Part shown: piece after piece, positions 53,201-64,000 of the stretch
Numbering within the stretch: the stretch's first letter is position 1
Layout of the letters: each line of letters begins with the position of its first letter
Source: Hippophae tibetana
Lineage: Eukaryota; Streptophyta; Magnoliopsida; Rosales; Elaeagnaceae
Direction of reading: 5' to 3'
NCBI GenBank assembly: GCA_037013495.1
Contig: CM072810.1
Location: forward strand, 80,274,449-80,338,448
DNA: 64,000 nt
Position numbers and translations under genes: made by a program
The notes under the pieces: model-generated
The model's database searches: none
What the model was told of the DNA's origin: nothing
The model's input: the letters and a program-made list of their open reading frames with translations, nothing else

Positions 53201-55368
53201 GGATTATTTATTATTTTTTTCATTCAATCTATATTCTTTAAAAAATATAAGAGAAAGAAAAATAAAATGGATACTATTCACATTTTCAAAAACAACAAAA
53301 AAATTAATAAATATGTGTCGCAACTATTCACTATGATAATCTTGTACTCGTGTATTGAAACGACTATTATAATATATGAAATTGAATATCGTAAAGATTC
53401 ACACAATATTAATTTTCCTTGCTTTGGAACCTCATTTTTGTACACAAATTCCATCGTTTACGTCACTTAAATAGGGTTTAAACGTTTTGTTGCAACATTT
53501 CCATTTTACTTCCTTTGGGTTTTATTCAAAAGAGCTATAAATTAGATATCGGTTCCGACAAAGGGTTATTTATTAGTTTATTCAATCATTCTCTATTCTT
53601 TAAAAAATATAAGAGAAGAGAAAAAGAAGGGAATACTGCTCACATTTTCAAAAACAACAAAACATTTGATACAAATGACTTCCAACTGTGAACTGCGATA
53701 ATTGTTTACTCACTTATCGACAGAAGAATTATAATATATGAAATCACATATTGTATAGACTAACACAATATTAATATTCCTTGATTTGGAACCTCATTTT
53801 TGAACACAAATAGCATCATTTACATCACTTAGCAAGGTTTTAATGTTTTTGACACAACATTTCCGTTTTACTTACTTTCGATTTTATTCAAAAGTGCTGT
53901 AATGAAGATATTGGTGCCCACCAAGGGTTATTTATTATTGTTTTCATACAATCTATATACTTTAAAAAATATAAGAGAAACAAAAATAAAATGGATACCA
54001 TTCACATTTTCAAAAACAACAAAAAAATTAATAAATATGTGTCGCAACTATTCGCTACGATAATCTTGTACTCGTGTATTGAAACGACTATTATAATATA
54101 TGAAATTGAATATCGTAAAGATTCACACAATATTAATTTTCCTTGCTTTGGAACCTCATTTTTGTACACAAATTCCATCGTTTACGTCACTTAAATAGGG
54201 TTTAAACGTTTTGTTGCAACATTTCCATTTTACTTCCTTTGGGTTTTATTCAAAAGAGCTATAAATTAGATATCGGTTCCGACAAAGGGTTATTTATTAG
54301 TTTATTCAATCATTCTCTATTCTTTAAAAAATATAAGAGAAGAGAAAAAGAAGGGAATACTGCTCACATTTTCAAAAACAACAAAACATTTGATACAAAT
54401 GACTTCCAACTGTGAACTGCGATAATTGTTTACTCACTTATCGACAGAAGAATTATAATATATGAAATCACATATTGTATAGACTAACACAATATTAATA
54501 TTCCTTGATTTGGAACCTCATTTTTGAACACAAATAGCATCATTTACATCACTTAGCAAGGTTTTAATGTTTTTGACACAACATTTCCGTTTTACTTACT
54601 TTCGATTTTATTCAAAAGTGCTGTAATGAAGATATTGGTGCCCACCAAGGGTTATTTATTATTGTTTTCATACAATCTATATACTTTAAAAAATATAAGA
54701 GAAACAAAAATAAAATGGATACCATTCACATTTTCAAAAACAACAAAAAAATTAATAAATATGTGTCGCAACTATTCGCTACGATAATCTTGTACTCGTG
54801 TATTGAAACAAATATTATAATATATGAAATTGAATATCGTATAGATTCACACAATATTAATTTTCCTTGCTTTGGAAACTCATTTTTGTACAAAAATTAC
54901 GTCGTTTACGTCACTTAAATAGGGTTTAAACGTTTTGTTGCAACATTTCCATTTTACTTCCTTTCGGTTTTATTCAAAAGAGCTATAAATTAGATATCGG
55001 TTCCGACAAAGGGTTATTTATTAGTTTATTCAATCATTCTCTATTCTTTAAAAAATATAAGAGAAGAAAAAAAGAAGGGAATACTGCTCACATTTTCAAA
55101 AACAACAAAACATTTGATACAAATGACTTCCAACTGTGAACTGCGATAATTGTTTACTCACTTATCGACAGAAGAATTATAATATATCAAATCACATATT
55201 GTATAGACTAACACAATATTAATATTCCTTGATTTGGAACCTCATTTTTGAACAGAAATGGCATCATTTACATCACTTAGCAAGGTTTTAATGTTTTTGA
55301 CACAACATTTCCGTTTTACTTACTTTCGATTTTATTCAAAAGTGCTGTAATGAAGATATTGGTGCCCA
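53201..55368 (+). repeat. Units 74B-77 with near-identical adjacent units 75 and 76
   Basis: Units 75 (53483) and 76 (54207) are nearly identical at 724 bp spacing, sharing CACTTATCG, TATATGAAATCAC, CAAATAGCATC and GACACAACATTTCC. B of units 74 and 76 share TCGTAAAGATTC and TTTGGAACCTC. Unit 77 continues the series with AGAAGAAAAAAAGAAGGG and then leads into the second long-range copy. In all three A monomers the right arm of the dyad is mutated. Confidence 0.75.
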
Positions 55369-58300
55369 CCAAAGGTTATTTATTATTCTTTTCATACAAT
55401 CTATATACTTTAAAAAATATAAGATAAAGAAAAATAAAATGGATACCATTCACATTTTCAAAAACAACAAAAAAATTAATAAATATGTGTCGCAACTATT
55501 CACTAAGATAATCTTGTACTCGTGTATTGAAACGACTATTATAATATATGAAATTGAATATCGTATAGATTCACACAATTTTAATTTTCCTTGCTTTGGA
55601 AACTCATTTTTGTACACAAATTCCGTCGTTTACGTCACTTAAATAGGGTTTAAACGTTTTGTTGCAACATTTCCATTTTACTTCCTTTGGGTTTTATTCA
55701 AAAGAGCTATAAATTAGATATCGGTTCCGACAAAGCGTTATTTATTAATTTATTCAATCATTCTCTATTCTTTAAAAAATATAGGAGAAGAGAAAAAGAA
55801 GGGAATACTGCTCACATTTTCAAAAACAACAAAACATTTGATACAAATGACTTCCAACTGTGAACTGCGATAATTGTTTACTCAGTTATCGACAGAAGAA
55901 TTAGAATATATCAAATCACAGATTGTATAGACTAACACAATATTAATATTCCTTTATTTGGAACCTCATTTTTGAACACAAATGGCATCATTTACATCAC
56001 TTAGCAAGGTTTTAATGTTTTTGTCACACCATTTCCATTTTACTCACTTTTGATTTTATTCAAAAGAGCTGTAATGAAGATATTGGTGCCCACCAAGGAT
56101 TATTTATTATTTTTTTCATACAATCTATATACTTTAAAAAATATAAGAGAAAGAAAAATAAAATGGATACCATTCACATTTTCAAAAACAACAAAAAAAT
56201 TAATAAATATGTGTCGCAACTATTCACTACGATAATCTTGTACTCGTGTATTGAAACGACTATTATAATATATGAAATTGAATATCGTATAGATTCACAC
56301 AATATTAATTTTCCTTGCTTTGGAAACTCATTTTTGTACAAAAATTCCGTCGTTTACGTCACTTAAATAGGGTTTAAACGTTTTGTTTCAACATTTCCAT
56401 TTTACTTCCTTTCGGTTTTATTCAAAAGAGCTATAAATTAGGTATCGGTTCTGAAAAAGGGTTATTTATTAATTTATTCAATCATTCTCTATTCTTTAAA
56501 AAATATAGGAGAAGAGAAAAAGAAGGGAATACTGCTCACATTTTCAAAAACAACAAAACATTTGATAAATATGACTTCCAACTGTGAACTGCGATAACTG
56601 TTTACTCAGTTATCGACAGAAGAATTACAATATATCAAATCACAGATTGTACAGACTAAAACAATATTAATATTCCTTCATTTGGAACCTCATTTTTGAA
56701 CACAAATGGCATCATTTACATCACTTAGCAAGGTTTTAATGTTTTTGTCACAGCATTTCCATTTTACTTACTTTGGATTTTATTCAAAAGTGCTGTAATG
56801 AAGATATTGGTGCCCACCAAGGGTTATTTATTATTGTTTTCATACAATCTATATACTTTAAAAAATATAAGAGAAAGAAAAATAAAATGGATACCATTCA
56901 CATTTTCAAAAACAACAAAAAAATTAATAAATATGTGTCGCAACTATTCACTACGATAATCTTGTACTCGCGTATTGAAACGACTATTATAATATATGAA
57001 ATTGAATATCGTATAGATTCACACAATATTAATTTTCATTGCTTTGGAAACTCATTTTTGTACACAAATTCCATCGTTTACGTCACTTAAATAGGGTTTA
57101 AACGTTTTGTTGCAACATTTCCATTTTACTTCCTTTCGGTTTTATTCAAAAGAGCTATAAATTAGATATCGGTTCTGACAAAGGGTTATTTATTAATTTA
57201 TTCAATAATTCTCTATTCTTTAAAAAATATAGGAGAAGAGAAAAAGAAGGGAATACTGCTCAGATTTTCAAAAACAACAAAACATTTGATAAATATGACT
57301 TCCAACTGTGAACTGCGATAACTGTTTACTCAGTTATCGACAGAAGAATTACAATATATCAAATCACAGATTGTACAGACTAAAACAATATTAATATTCC
57401 TTGATTTGGAACCTCATTTTTGAACACAAATGGCATCATTTACATCACTTAGCAACGTTTTAATGTTTTTGTCACAGCATTTCCGTTTTACTTACTTTAG
57501 ATTTTATACAAAAGAGCTGTAATGAAGATATTGGTTCCCACCAAGGGTTATTTATTATTGTTTTCATACAATCTATATACTTTAAAAAATATAAAATAAA
57601 GAAAAATAAAATGGATACCCTTCACATTTTCAAAAACAACAAAAAAATTAATAAATATGTGTCGCAACTATTCACTACGTTAATCATGTACTCGTGTATT
57701 GAAACGACTATTATAATATATGAAATTGAATATCGTATAGATTCACACAATATTAATTTTCCTTGCTTTGGAAACTCATTTTTGTACACTAATTCCGTCG
57801 TTTACGTCACTTAAATAGGGTTTAAACGTTTTGTTGCAACATTTCCATTTTACATCCTTTCGGTTTTATTCAAAAGATCTATAAATTAGATATCGGTTCC
57901 GAAAAAGCGTTATTTATTAATTTATTCAATCATTCTCTATTCTTTAAAAAATATAGGAGAAGAGAAAAAGAAGGGAATACTGCTCACATTTTCAATAACA
58001 ACAAAACATTTGATACAAATGACTTCCAACTGTGAACTGCGATAATTGTTTACTCAGTTATCGACAGAAGAATTACAATATATCAAATCACATATTGTAT
58101 AGACTAACACAATATTAATATTCCTTGATTTGGTACCTCATTTTTGAACTCAAATGGCATCATTTACATCACTTAGCAACGTTTTAATGTTTTTGTCACA
58201 GCATTTCCGTTTTACTTACTTTGGATTTTATACAAAAGAGCTGTAATGAAGATATTGGTGCCCACCAAGGGTTATTTATTATTGTTTTCATACAATCTAT

Positions 58301-61300
58301 ATAATTTAAAAAATATAAAATAAAGAAAAATAAAATGGATACCATTCACATTTTCAAAAACAACAAAAAAATTAATAAATATGTGTCGCAACTATTCACT
58401 ACGATAATCTTGTACTCGTGTATTGAAACGACTATTATAATATATGCAATTGAATAACGTATAGATTCACACAATATTAATTTTCCTTGCTTTGGAAACT
58501 CATTTTTCTTCACAAATTCCGTCGTTTACGTCACTTACAAAGGGGTTTAACGTTTTGTTGCAATATTTCCATTTAATTCCTTTCGGTTTTATTCAAAAGA
58601 GCTATAAATTAGATATTGGTTCCGACAAAGGGTTATTTATTAATTTATTCAATCATTCTATATTCTTTAAAAAATATAGGAGAAGAGAAAAAGAAGGGAA
58701 TACTGCTCCGATTTTCAAAAACAACAAAACATTTGATAAAAATGACATCCAACTGTGAACTGCGATAACTGTTTACTCAGTTATCGACAGAAGAATTACA
58801 ATATATCAAATCACAGATTGTACATACTAAGACAATATTAATATTCCTTGATTTGGAACCTCAGTTTTGAACACAAATGGCATCATTTACATCACTTAGC
58901 AAGGTTTTAATGTTATTGTCACAGCATTTCCGTTTTACTTACTTTCGATTTTATTCAAAGGTGGTGTAATGAAGATATTGGTGCCCACCAAGGGTTATTT
59001 ATTATTGTTTTCATACAATCTATATACTTTAAAAAATATAAGAGAAAGAAAAATAAAATGGATACTATTCACATTTTCAAAAACAACAAAAAACTTAATA
59101 AATATGTGTCGCAACTATTCACTACGATAATCTTGTACTCGTGTATTGAAACGACCGTTATAATATATTAAATTGAAGATCGTATAGATTCACACAATAT
59201 TAATTTTCCTTGCTTTGGAAACTCATTTTTGTACACAAATTCCGTCGTTTACGTCACTTAAATAGGGTTTAAACGTTTTGTTGCAACATTTCCATTTTAC
59301 TTCCTTTCGGTTTTATTCAAAAGATCTATAAATTAGATATCGGTTCCGACAAAGCGTTATTTATTAATTTATTCAATCATTCTCTATTCTTTAAAAAATA
59401 TAGGAGAAGAGAAAAAGAAGGGAATACTGCTCACATTTTCAATAACAACAAAACATTTTATACAAATGACTTCCAACTGTGAACTGCGATAATTGTTTAC
59501 TCAGTTATCGACAGAAGAATTACAATATATCAAATCACATATTGTATAGACTAACACAATATTAATATTCCTTGATTTGGTACCTCATTTTTGAACTCAA
59601 ATGGCATCATTTACATCACTTAGCAACGTTTTAATGTTTTTGTCACAGCATTTCCGTTTTACTTACTTTGGATTTTATACAAAAGAGCTGTAATGAAGAT
59701 ATTGGTGCCCACCAAGGGTTATTTATTATTGTTTTCATACAATCTATATAATTTAAAAAATATAATATAAAGAAAAATAAAATGGATACTATTCACATTT
59801 TCAAAAACAACAAAAAAATTAATAAATATGTGTCGCAACTATTCACTACGATAATCTTGTACTCGTGTATTGAAACGACTATTATAATATATGAAATTGA
59901 ATATCGTATAGATTCACACAATATTAATTTTCCTTGCTTTGGAAACTCATTTTTCTTCACAAATTCCGTCGTTTACGTCACTTAAATAGGGTTTAAACGT
60001 TTTGTTGCAACATTTCCATTTTACTTCCTTTCGGTTTTATTCAAAAGAGCTATAAATTAGATATCGGTTCCGACAAAGCGTTATTTATTAATTTATTCAA
60101 TCATTCTCTATTCTTTAAAAAATATAGGAGAAGAGAAAAAGAAGGGAATACTGCTCACATTTTCAAAAACAACAAAACATTTGATACAAATGACTTCCAA
60201 CTGTGAACTGCGATAACTGTTTACTCAGTTATCGACAGAAGAATTACAATATATCAAATCACATATTGTACAGACTAACACAATATTAATATTCCTTGAT
60301 TTGGAACCTCATTTTTGAAAACAAATGGCATCATTTACATCACTTAGCAAGGTTTTAATGTTTTTGTCATAGCATTTCCGTTTTACTTATTTTCGATTTT
60401 ATTCAAAAGTGGTGTAATGAAGATATTGGTGCCCACCAAGGGTTATTTATTATTGTTTTCATACAATCTATATACTTTAAAAAATATAAGAGAAAGAAAA
60501 ATAAAATGGATACTATTCACATTTTCAAAAACAACAAAAAACTTAATAAATATGTGTCGCAACTATTCACTACGATAATCTTGTACTCGTGTATTGAAAC
60601 GACCGTTATAATATATTAAATTGAAGATCGTATAGATTCACACAATATTAATTTTCCTTGCTTTGGAAACTCATTTTTGTACACAAATTCCGTCGTTTAC
60701 GTCACTTAAATAGGGTTTAAACGTTTTGTTGCAACATTTCCATTTTACTTCCTTTCGGTTTTATTCAAAAGATCTATAAATTAGATATCGGTTCCGACAA
60801 AGCGTTATTTATTAATTTATTCAATCATTCTCTATTCTTTAAAAAATATAGGAGAAGAGAAAAAGAAGGGAATACTGCTCACATTTTCAATAACAACAAA
60901 ACATTTTATACAAATGACTTCCAACTATGAACTGCGATAATTGTTTACTCAGTTATCGACAGAAGAATTACAATATATCAAATCACATATTGTATAGACT
61001 AACACAATATTAATATTCCTTGATTTGGTACCTCATTTTTGAACTCAAATGGCATCATTTACATCACTTAGCAACGTTTTAATGTTTTTGTCACAACATT
61101 TCCGTTTTACTTACTTTGGATTTTATACAAAAGAGCTGTAATGAAGATATTGGTGCCCACCAAGGGTTATTTATTATTGTTTTCATACAATCTATATAAT
61201 TTAAAAAATATAATATAAAGAAAAATAAAATGGATACTATTCACATTTTCAAAAACAACAAAAAAATTAATAAATATGTGTCGCAACTATTCACTACGAT

Positions 61301-64000
61301 AATCTTGTACTCGTGTATTAAAACGACTATTATAATATATGAAATTGAATATCGTATAGATTCACACAATATTAATTTTCCTTGCTTTGGAAACTCATTT
61401 TTCTTCACAAATTCCGTCGTTTACGTCACTTAAATAGGGTTTAAACGTTTTGTTGCAACATTTCCATTTTACTTCCTTTCGGTTTTATTCAAAAGAGCTA
61501 TAAATTAGATATCGGTTCCGACAAAGCGTTATTTATTAATTTATTCAATCATTCTCTATTCTTTAAAAAATATAGGAGAAGAGAAAAAGAAGGGAATACT
61601 GCTCACATTTTCAAAAACAACAAAACATTTGATACAAATGACTTCCAACTGTGAACTGCGATAACTGTTTACTCAGTTATCGACAGAAGAATTACAATAT
61701 ATCAAATCACATATTGTACAAACTAACACAATATTAATATTCCTTGATTTGGAACCTCATTTTTGAACACAAATGGCATCATTTACATCACTTAGCAAGG
61801 TTTTAATGTTTTTGTCACAGCATTTCCGTTTTACTTACTTTCAATTTTATTCAAAAGTGGTGTAATGAAGATATTGGTGCCCACCAAGGGTTATTTATTA
61901 TTGTTTTCATACAATCTATATACTTTAAAAAATATAAGAGAAAGAAAAATAAAATGGATACTATTCACATTTTCAAAAACAACAAAAAACTTAATAAATA
62001 TGTGTCGCAACTATTCACTACGATAATCTTGTACTCGTGTATTGAAACGACCGTTATAATATATTAAATTGAAGATCGTATAGATTCACACAATATTAAT
62101 TTTCCTTGCTTTGGAAACTCATTTTTCTACACAAATTCCGTCGTTTACGTCACTTAAATAGGGTTTAAACGTTTTGTTGCAACATTTCCATTTTACTTCC
62201 TTTCGGTTTTATTCAAAAGATCTATAAATTAGATATCGGTTCCGACAAAGCATTATTTATTAATTTATTCAATCATTCTCTATTCTTTAAAAAATATAGG
62301 AGAAGATAAAAAGAAGGGAATACTGCTCACATTTTCAATAACAACAAAACATTTTATACAAATGACTTCCAACTGTGAACTGGGATAATTGTTTACTCAG
62401 TTATCGACAGAAGAATTACAATATATCAAATCACATATTGTATAGACTAACACAATATTAATATTCCTTGATTTGGTACCTCATTTTTGAACTCAAATGG
62501 CATCATTTAAATCACTTAGCAACGTTTTAATGTTTTTGTCACAGCATTTCCGTTTTACTTCCTTTGGATTTTATACAAAAGAGCTGTAATGAAGATATTG
62601 GTGCCCACCAAGGGTTATTTATTATTGTTTTCATACAATCTATATAAATTAAAAAATATAATATAAAGAAAAATAAAATGGATACTATTCACATTTTCAA
62701 AAACAACAAAAAAATTAATAAATATGTGTCGCAACTATTCACTACGATAATCTTGTACTCGTGTATTGAAACGACTATTATAATATATGAAATTGAATAT
62801 CGTATAGATTCACACAATATTAATTTTCCTTGCTTTGGAAACTCATTTTTCTTCACAAATTCCGTCGTTTACGTCACTTAAATAGGGTTTTAACGTTTTG
62901 TTGCAACATTTCCATTTTTCTTCCTTTCGGTTTTATTCAAAAGAGCTATAAATTAGATATCGGTTCCGACAAAGCGTTATTTATTAATTTATTCAATCAT
63001 TCTCTATTCTTTAAAAAATATAGGAGAAGAGAAAAATAAGGGAATACTGCTCACATTTTCAAAAACAACAAAACATTTGATACAAATGACTTCCAACTGT
63101 GAACTGCGATAACTGTTTACTCAGTTATCGACAGAAGAATTACAATATATCAAATCACATATTGTACAGACTAACACAATATTAATATTCCTTGATTTGG
63201 AACCTCATTTTTGAACACAAATGGCATCATTTACATCACTTAGCAAGGTTTTAATGTTTTTCTAACACCATTTCTGTTTTTCTTACTTTTGATTTTATTC
63301 AAAAGAGCTGTAATGAAGATATTGGTGCCCACCAAGGATTATTTATTATTGTTTTCATACAATCTATATACTTTAAAAAATATAAGAGAAAGAAAAATAA
63401 AATGGATACTATTCACATTTTCAAAAACAACAAAAAAATTAATAAATATGTGTCGCAACTATTCGCTACGATAATCTTGTACTCGTGTATTGAAACGACT
63501 ATTATAATATATGAAATTGAATATTGTATAGATTCACACAATATTAATTTTCCTTGCTTTGGAAACTCATTTTTGTACACAAATTCCGTCGTTTACGTCA
63601 CTTAAATAGGGTTTAAACGTTTTGTTGCAACATTTCCATTTTACTTCCTTTCGGTTTTATTGAAAAGAGCTATAAATTAGATATCGGTTCCTACAAAGCA
63701 TTATTTATTAATTTATTCAATCATTCTCTATTCTTTAAAAAATATAGGAGAAGAGAAAAAGAAGGAAATACTGCTCAGATTTTCAAAAACAACAAAACAT
63801 TTGATACAAATGACTTCCAACTGTGAACTGCGATAATTGTTTACTCAGTTATCGACAGAAGAATTACAATATATCAAATCACATATTGTATAGACTAACA
63901 CAATATTAATATTCCTTTATTTGGAACCTCATTTTTGAACACAAATGGCATCATTTACATCACTTAGCAAGGTTTTAATGTTTTTCTAACACCATTTTTG
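55369..64000 (+). repeat. Long-range repeat with ~16.65 kb offset, copy 2 (units 77B-89, runs off the window)
   Basis: This is the counterpart of 38723-47353 and it continues to the last base. B of unit 80 through A of unit 82 form a two-unit insertion relative to copy 1: B of unit 57 matches B of unit 82 through the rare markers TACATACTAAGACAAT, CCTCAGTTTTG and ATGTTATTGTC. Two units fewer follow in the X/Y block, restoring the original offset. Unit 82 starts with CTTACAAAGGGG, a joint otherwise typical of the left part of the window (for example unit 2). Confidence 0.8.
57827..62893 (+). repeat. 1,448 bp higher-order repeat, block 3 (X/Y units 81-87)
   Basis: X-type A monomers start at 57827, 59274, 60722 and 62170; Y-type at 59998 and 61446, with a further Y-type A at 62894. 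Unit 82 carries a left-array-like A in place of Y but a Y-type B. Markers are the same as in block 1, including CTATGAAC in the A of unit 85 as in units 60 and 62, and GAACTGGGATAATT in unit 87 as in unit 64. Confidence 0.85.

Larger units (their letters stand above)
1..64000 (+). repeat. Satellite DNA array of ~724 bp A-B dimeric units (88 full + 1 partial)
   Basis: I phased units on the start of monomer A (CGTTTTGTTGC). Unit starts: 1, 724, 1448, 2165, 2884, 3608, 4330, 5047, 5771, 6495, 7218, 7941, 8664, 9388, 10111, 10834, 11556, 12279, 13001, 13724, 14447, 15171, 15895, 16618, 17341, 18057, 18780, 19503, 20221, 20943, 21661, 22384, 23107, 23824, 24547, 25270, 25994, 26718, 27441, 28160, 28882, 29605, 30328, 31052, 31776, 32499, 33223, 33947, 34670, 35388, 36112, 36835, 37558, 38282, 39006, 39730, 40454, 41178, 41902, 42626, 43350, 44075, 44799, 45523, 46247, 46971, 47695, 48419, 49143, 49867, 50590, 51314, 52038, 52760, 53483, 54207, 54931, 55655, 56379, 57103, 57827, 58551, 59274, 59998, 60722, 61446, 62170, 62894, 63618 (partial). 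Spacing is 716-725 bp. All copies share one orientation, with no inversion, insertion or unique spacer. Both window ends lie inside the array. A heterochromatic location is inferred, not seen. Confidence 0.98.

Noticed and set aside
1..64000. CRISPR array
   Set aside because: The repeats are ~360/724 bp and contiguous, with no short repeats separated by unique spacers.
1..64000. CENP-B box
   Set aside because: I looked for the TTCG-N4-A-N2-CGGG core on both strands near TTTCGG and TTCCGAC and found no match; only the dyad suggests a possible protein site.
1..64000. TATA box (CTATAAATTAG in A) and poly(A) signal (AATAAA in B) as transcription signals
   Set aside because: Such strings are expected by chance in A+T-rich DNA and nothing ties them to a transcript.
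1..64000. Transposon, LTR, tRNA or rRNA gene inside the array
   Set aside because: Unit spacing never departs from 716-725 bp, leaving no room for an insertion, and no GC-richer or cloverleaf-like segment is visible.
1..64000. Assignment to a named satellite such as a ~360 bp tenebrionid beetle family
   Set aside because: Monomer length and A+T richness alone are not diagnostic, and I cannot recall a family sequence that matches.

Overview
The whole 64 kb window is one uninterrupted, strongly A+T-rich tandem satellite array. I see no convincing gene, RNA gene, transposon or unique-sequence island, and every repeat copy points the same way. The unit is about 724 bp, with 88 complete units and one partial unit; 88 units span 63,617 bp, a mean of 722.9 bp. 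Each unit is a head-to-tail pair of two diverged but clearly homologous monomers: A of about 361 bp and B of about 363 bp. The ancestral repeat was therefore a ~361 bp monomer, and the array is now homogenised as an A-B dimer. Array size, length purity and higher-order structure point to eukaryotic constitutive heterochromatin, plausibly centromeric or pericentromeric. The organism cannot be identified from the sequence alone; ~360 bp A+T-rich monomers occur in insects and plants among others.

Layout. Units 1-34 (1 to about 24.5 kb) are a heterogeneous mosaic with unit lengths of 716-724 bp. They contain a four-unit (~2.89 kb) periodicity at about 3.1-9.6 kb and a 3,604 bp duplication (18.06-20.22 kb and 21.66-23.82 kb). 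From 24.49 to 38.90 kb there are two adjacent copies of a ten-unit, 7.23 kb segment. The second copy carries a ~0.3 kb patch copied from a neighbouring unit. From about 38.7 kb onward almost every unit is exactly 724 bp. This right part holds a long-range repeat of about 8.6 kb or more, offset by about 16.65 kb (38.7-47.35 kb and 55.4-64.0 kb). Inside both copies two unit subtypes, here called X and Y, alternate to give a 1,448 bp four-monomer higher-order repeat.

Points of most interest. (1) Monomer A, but not B, carries a hairpin-capable dyad of 9 bp arms around a 6 bp spacer. It exists in two states with matched changes in both arms, plus a separate 12 bp A/T palindrome. (2) A and B share a collinear 103-codon reading frame ending at a stop at the homologous position. 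It is open in most B copies and interrupted by three stops in A. This may be a relic of a coding origin or a by-product of homogenisation, and the sequence alone does not decide. (3) Reciprocal chimeric units, a bounded conversion tract and compensating two-unit indels record recombination inside the array.
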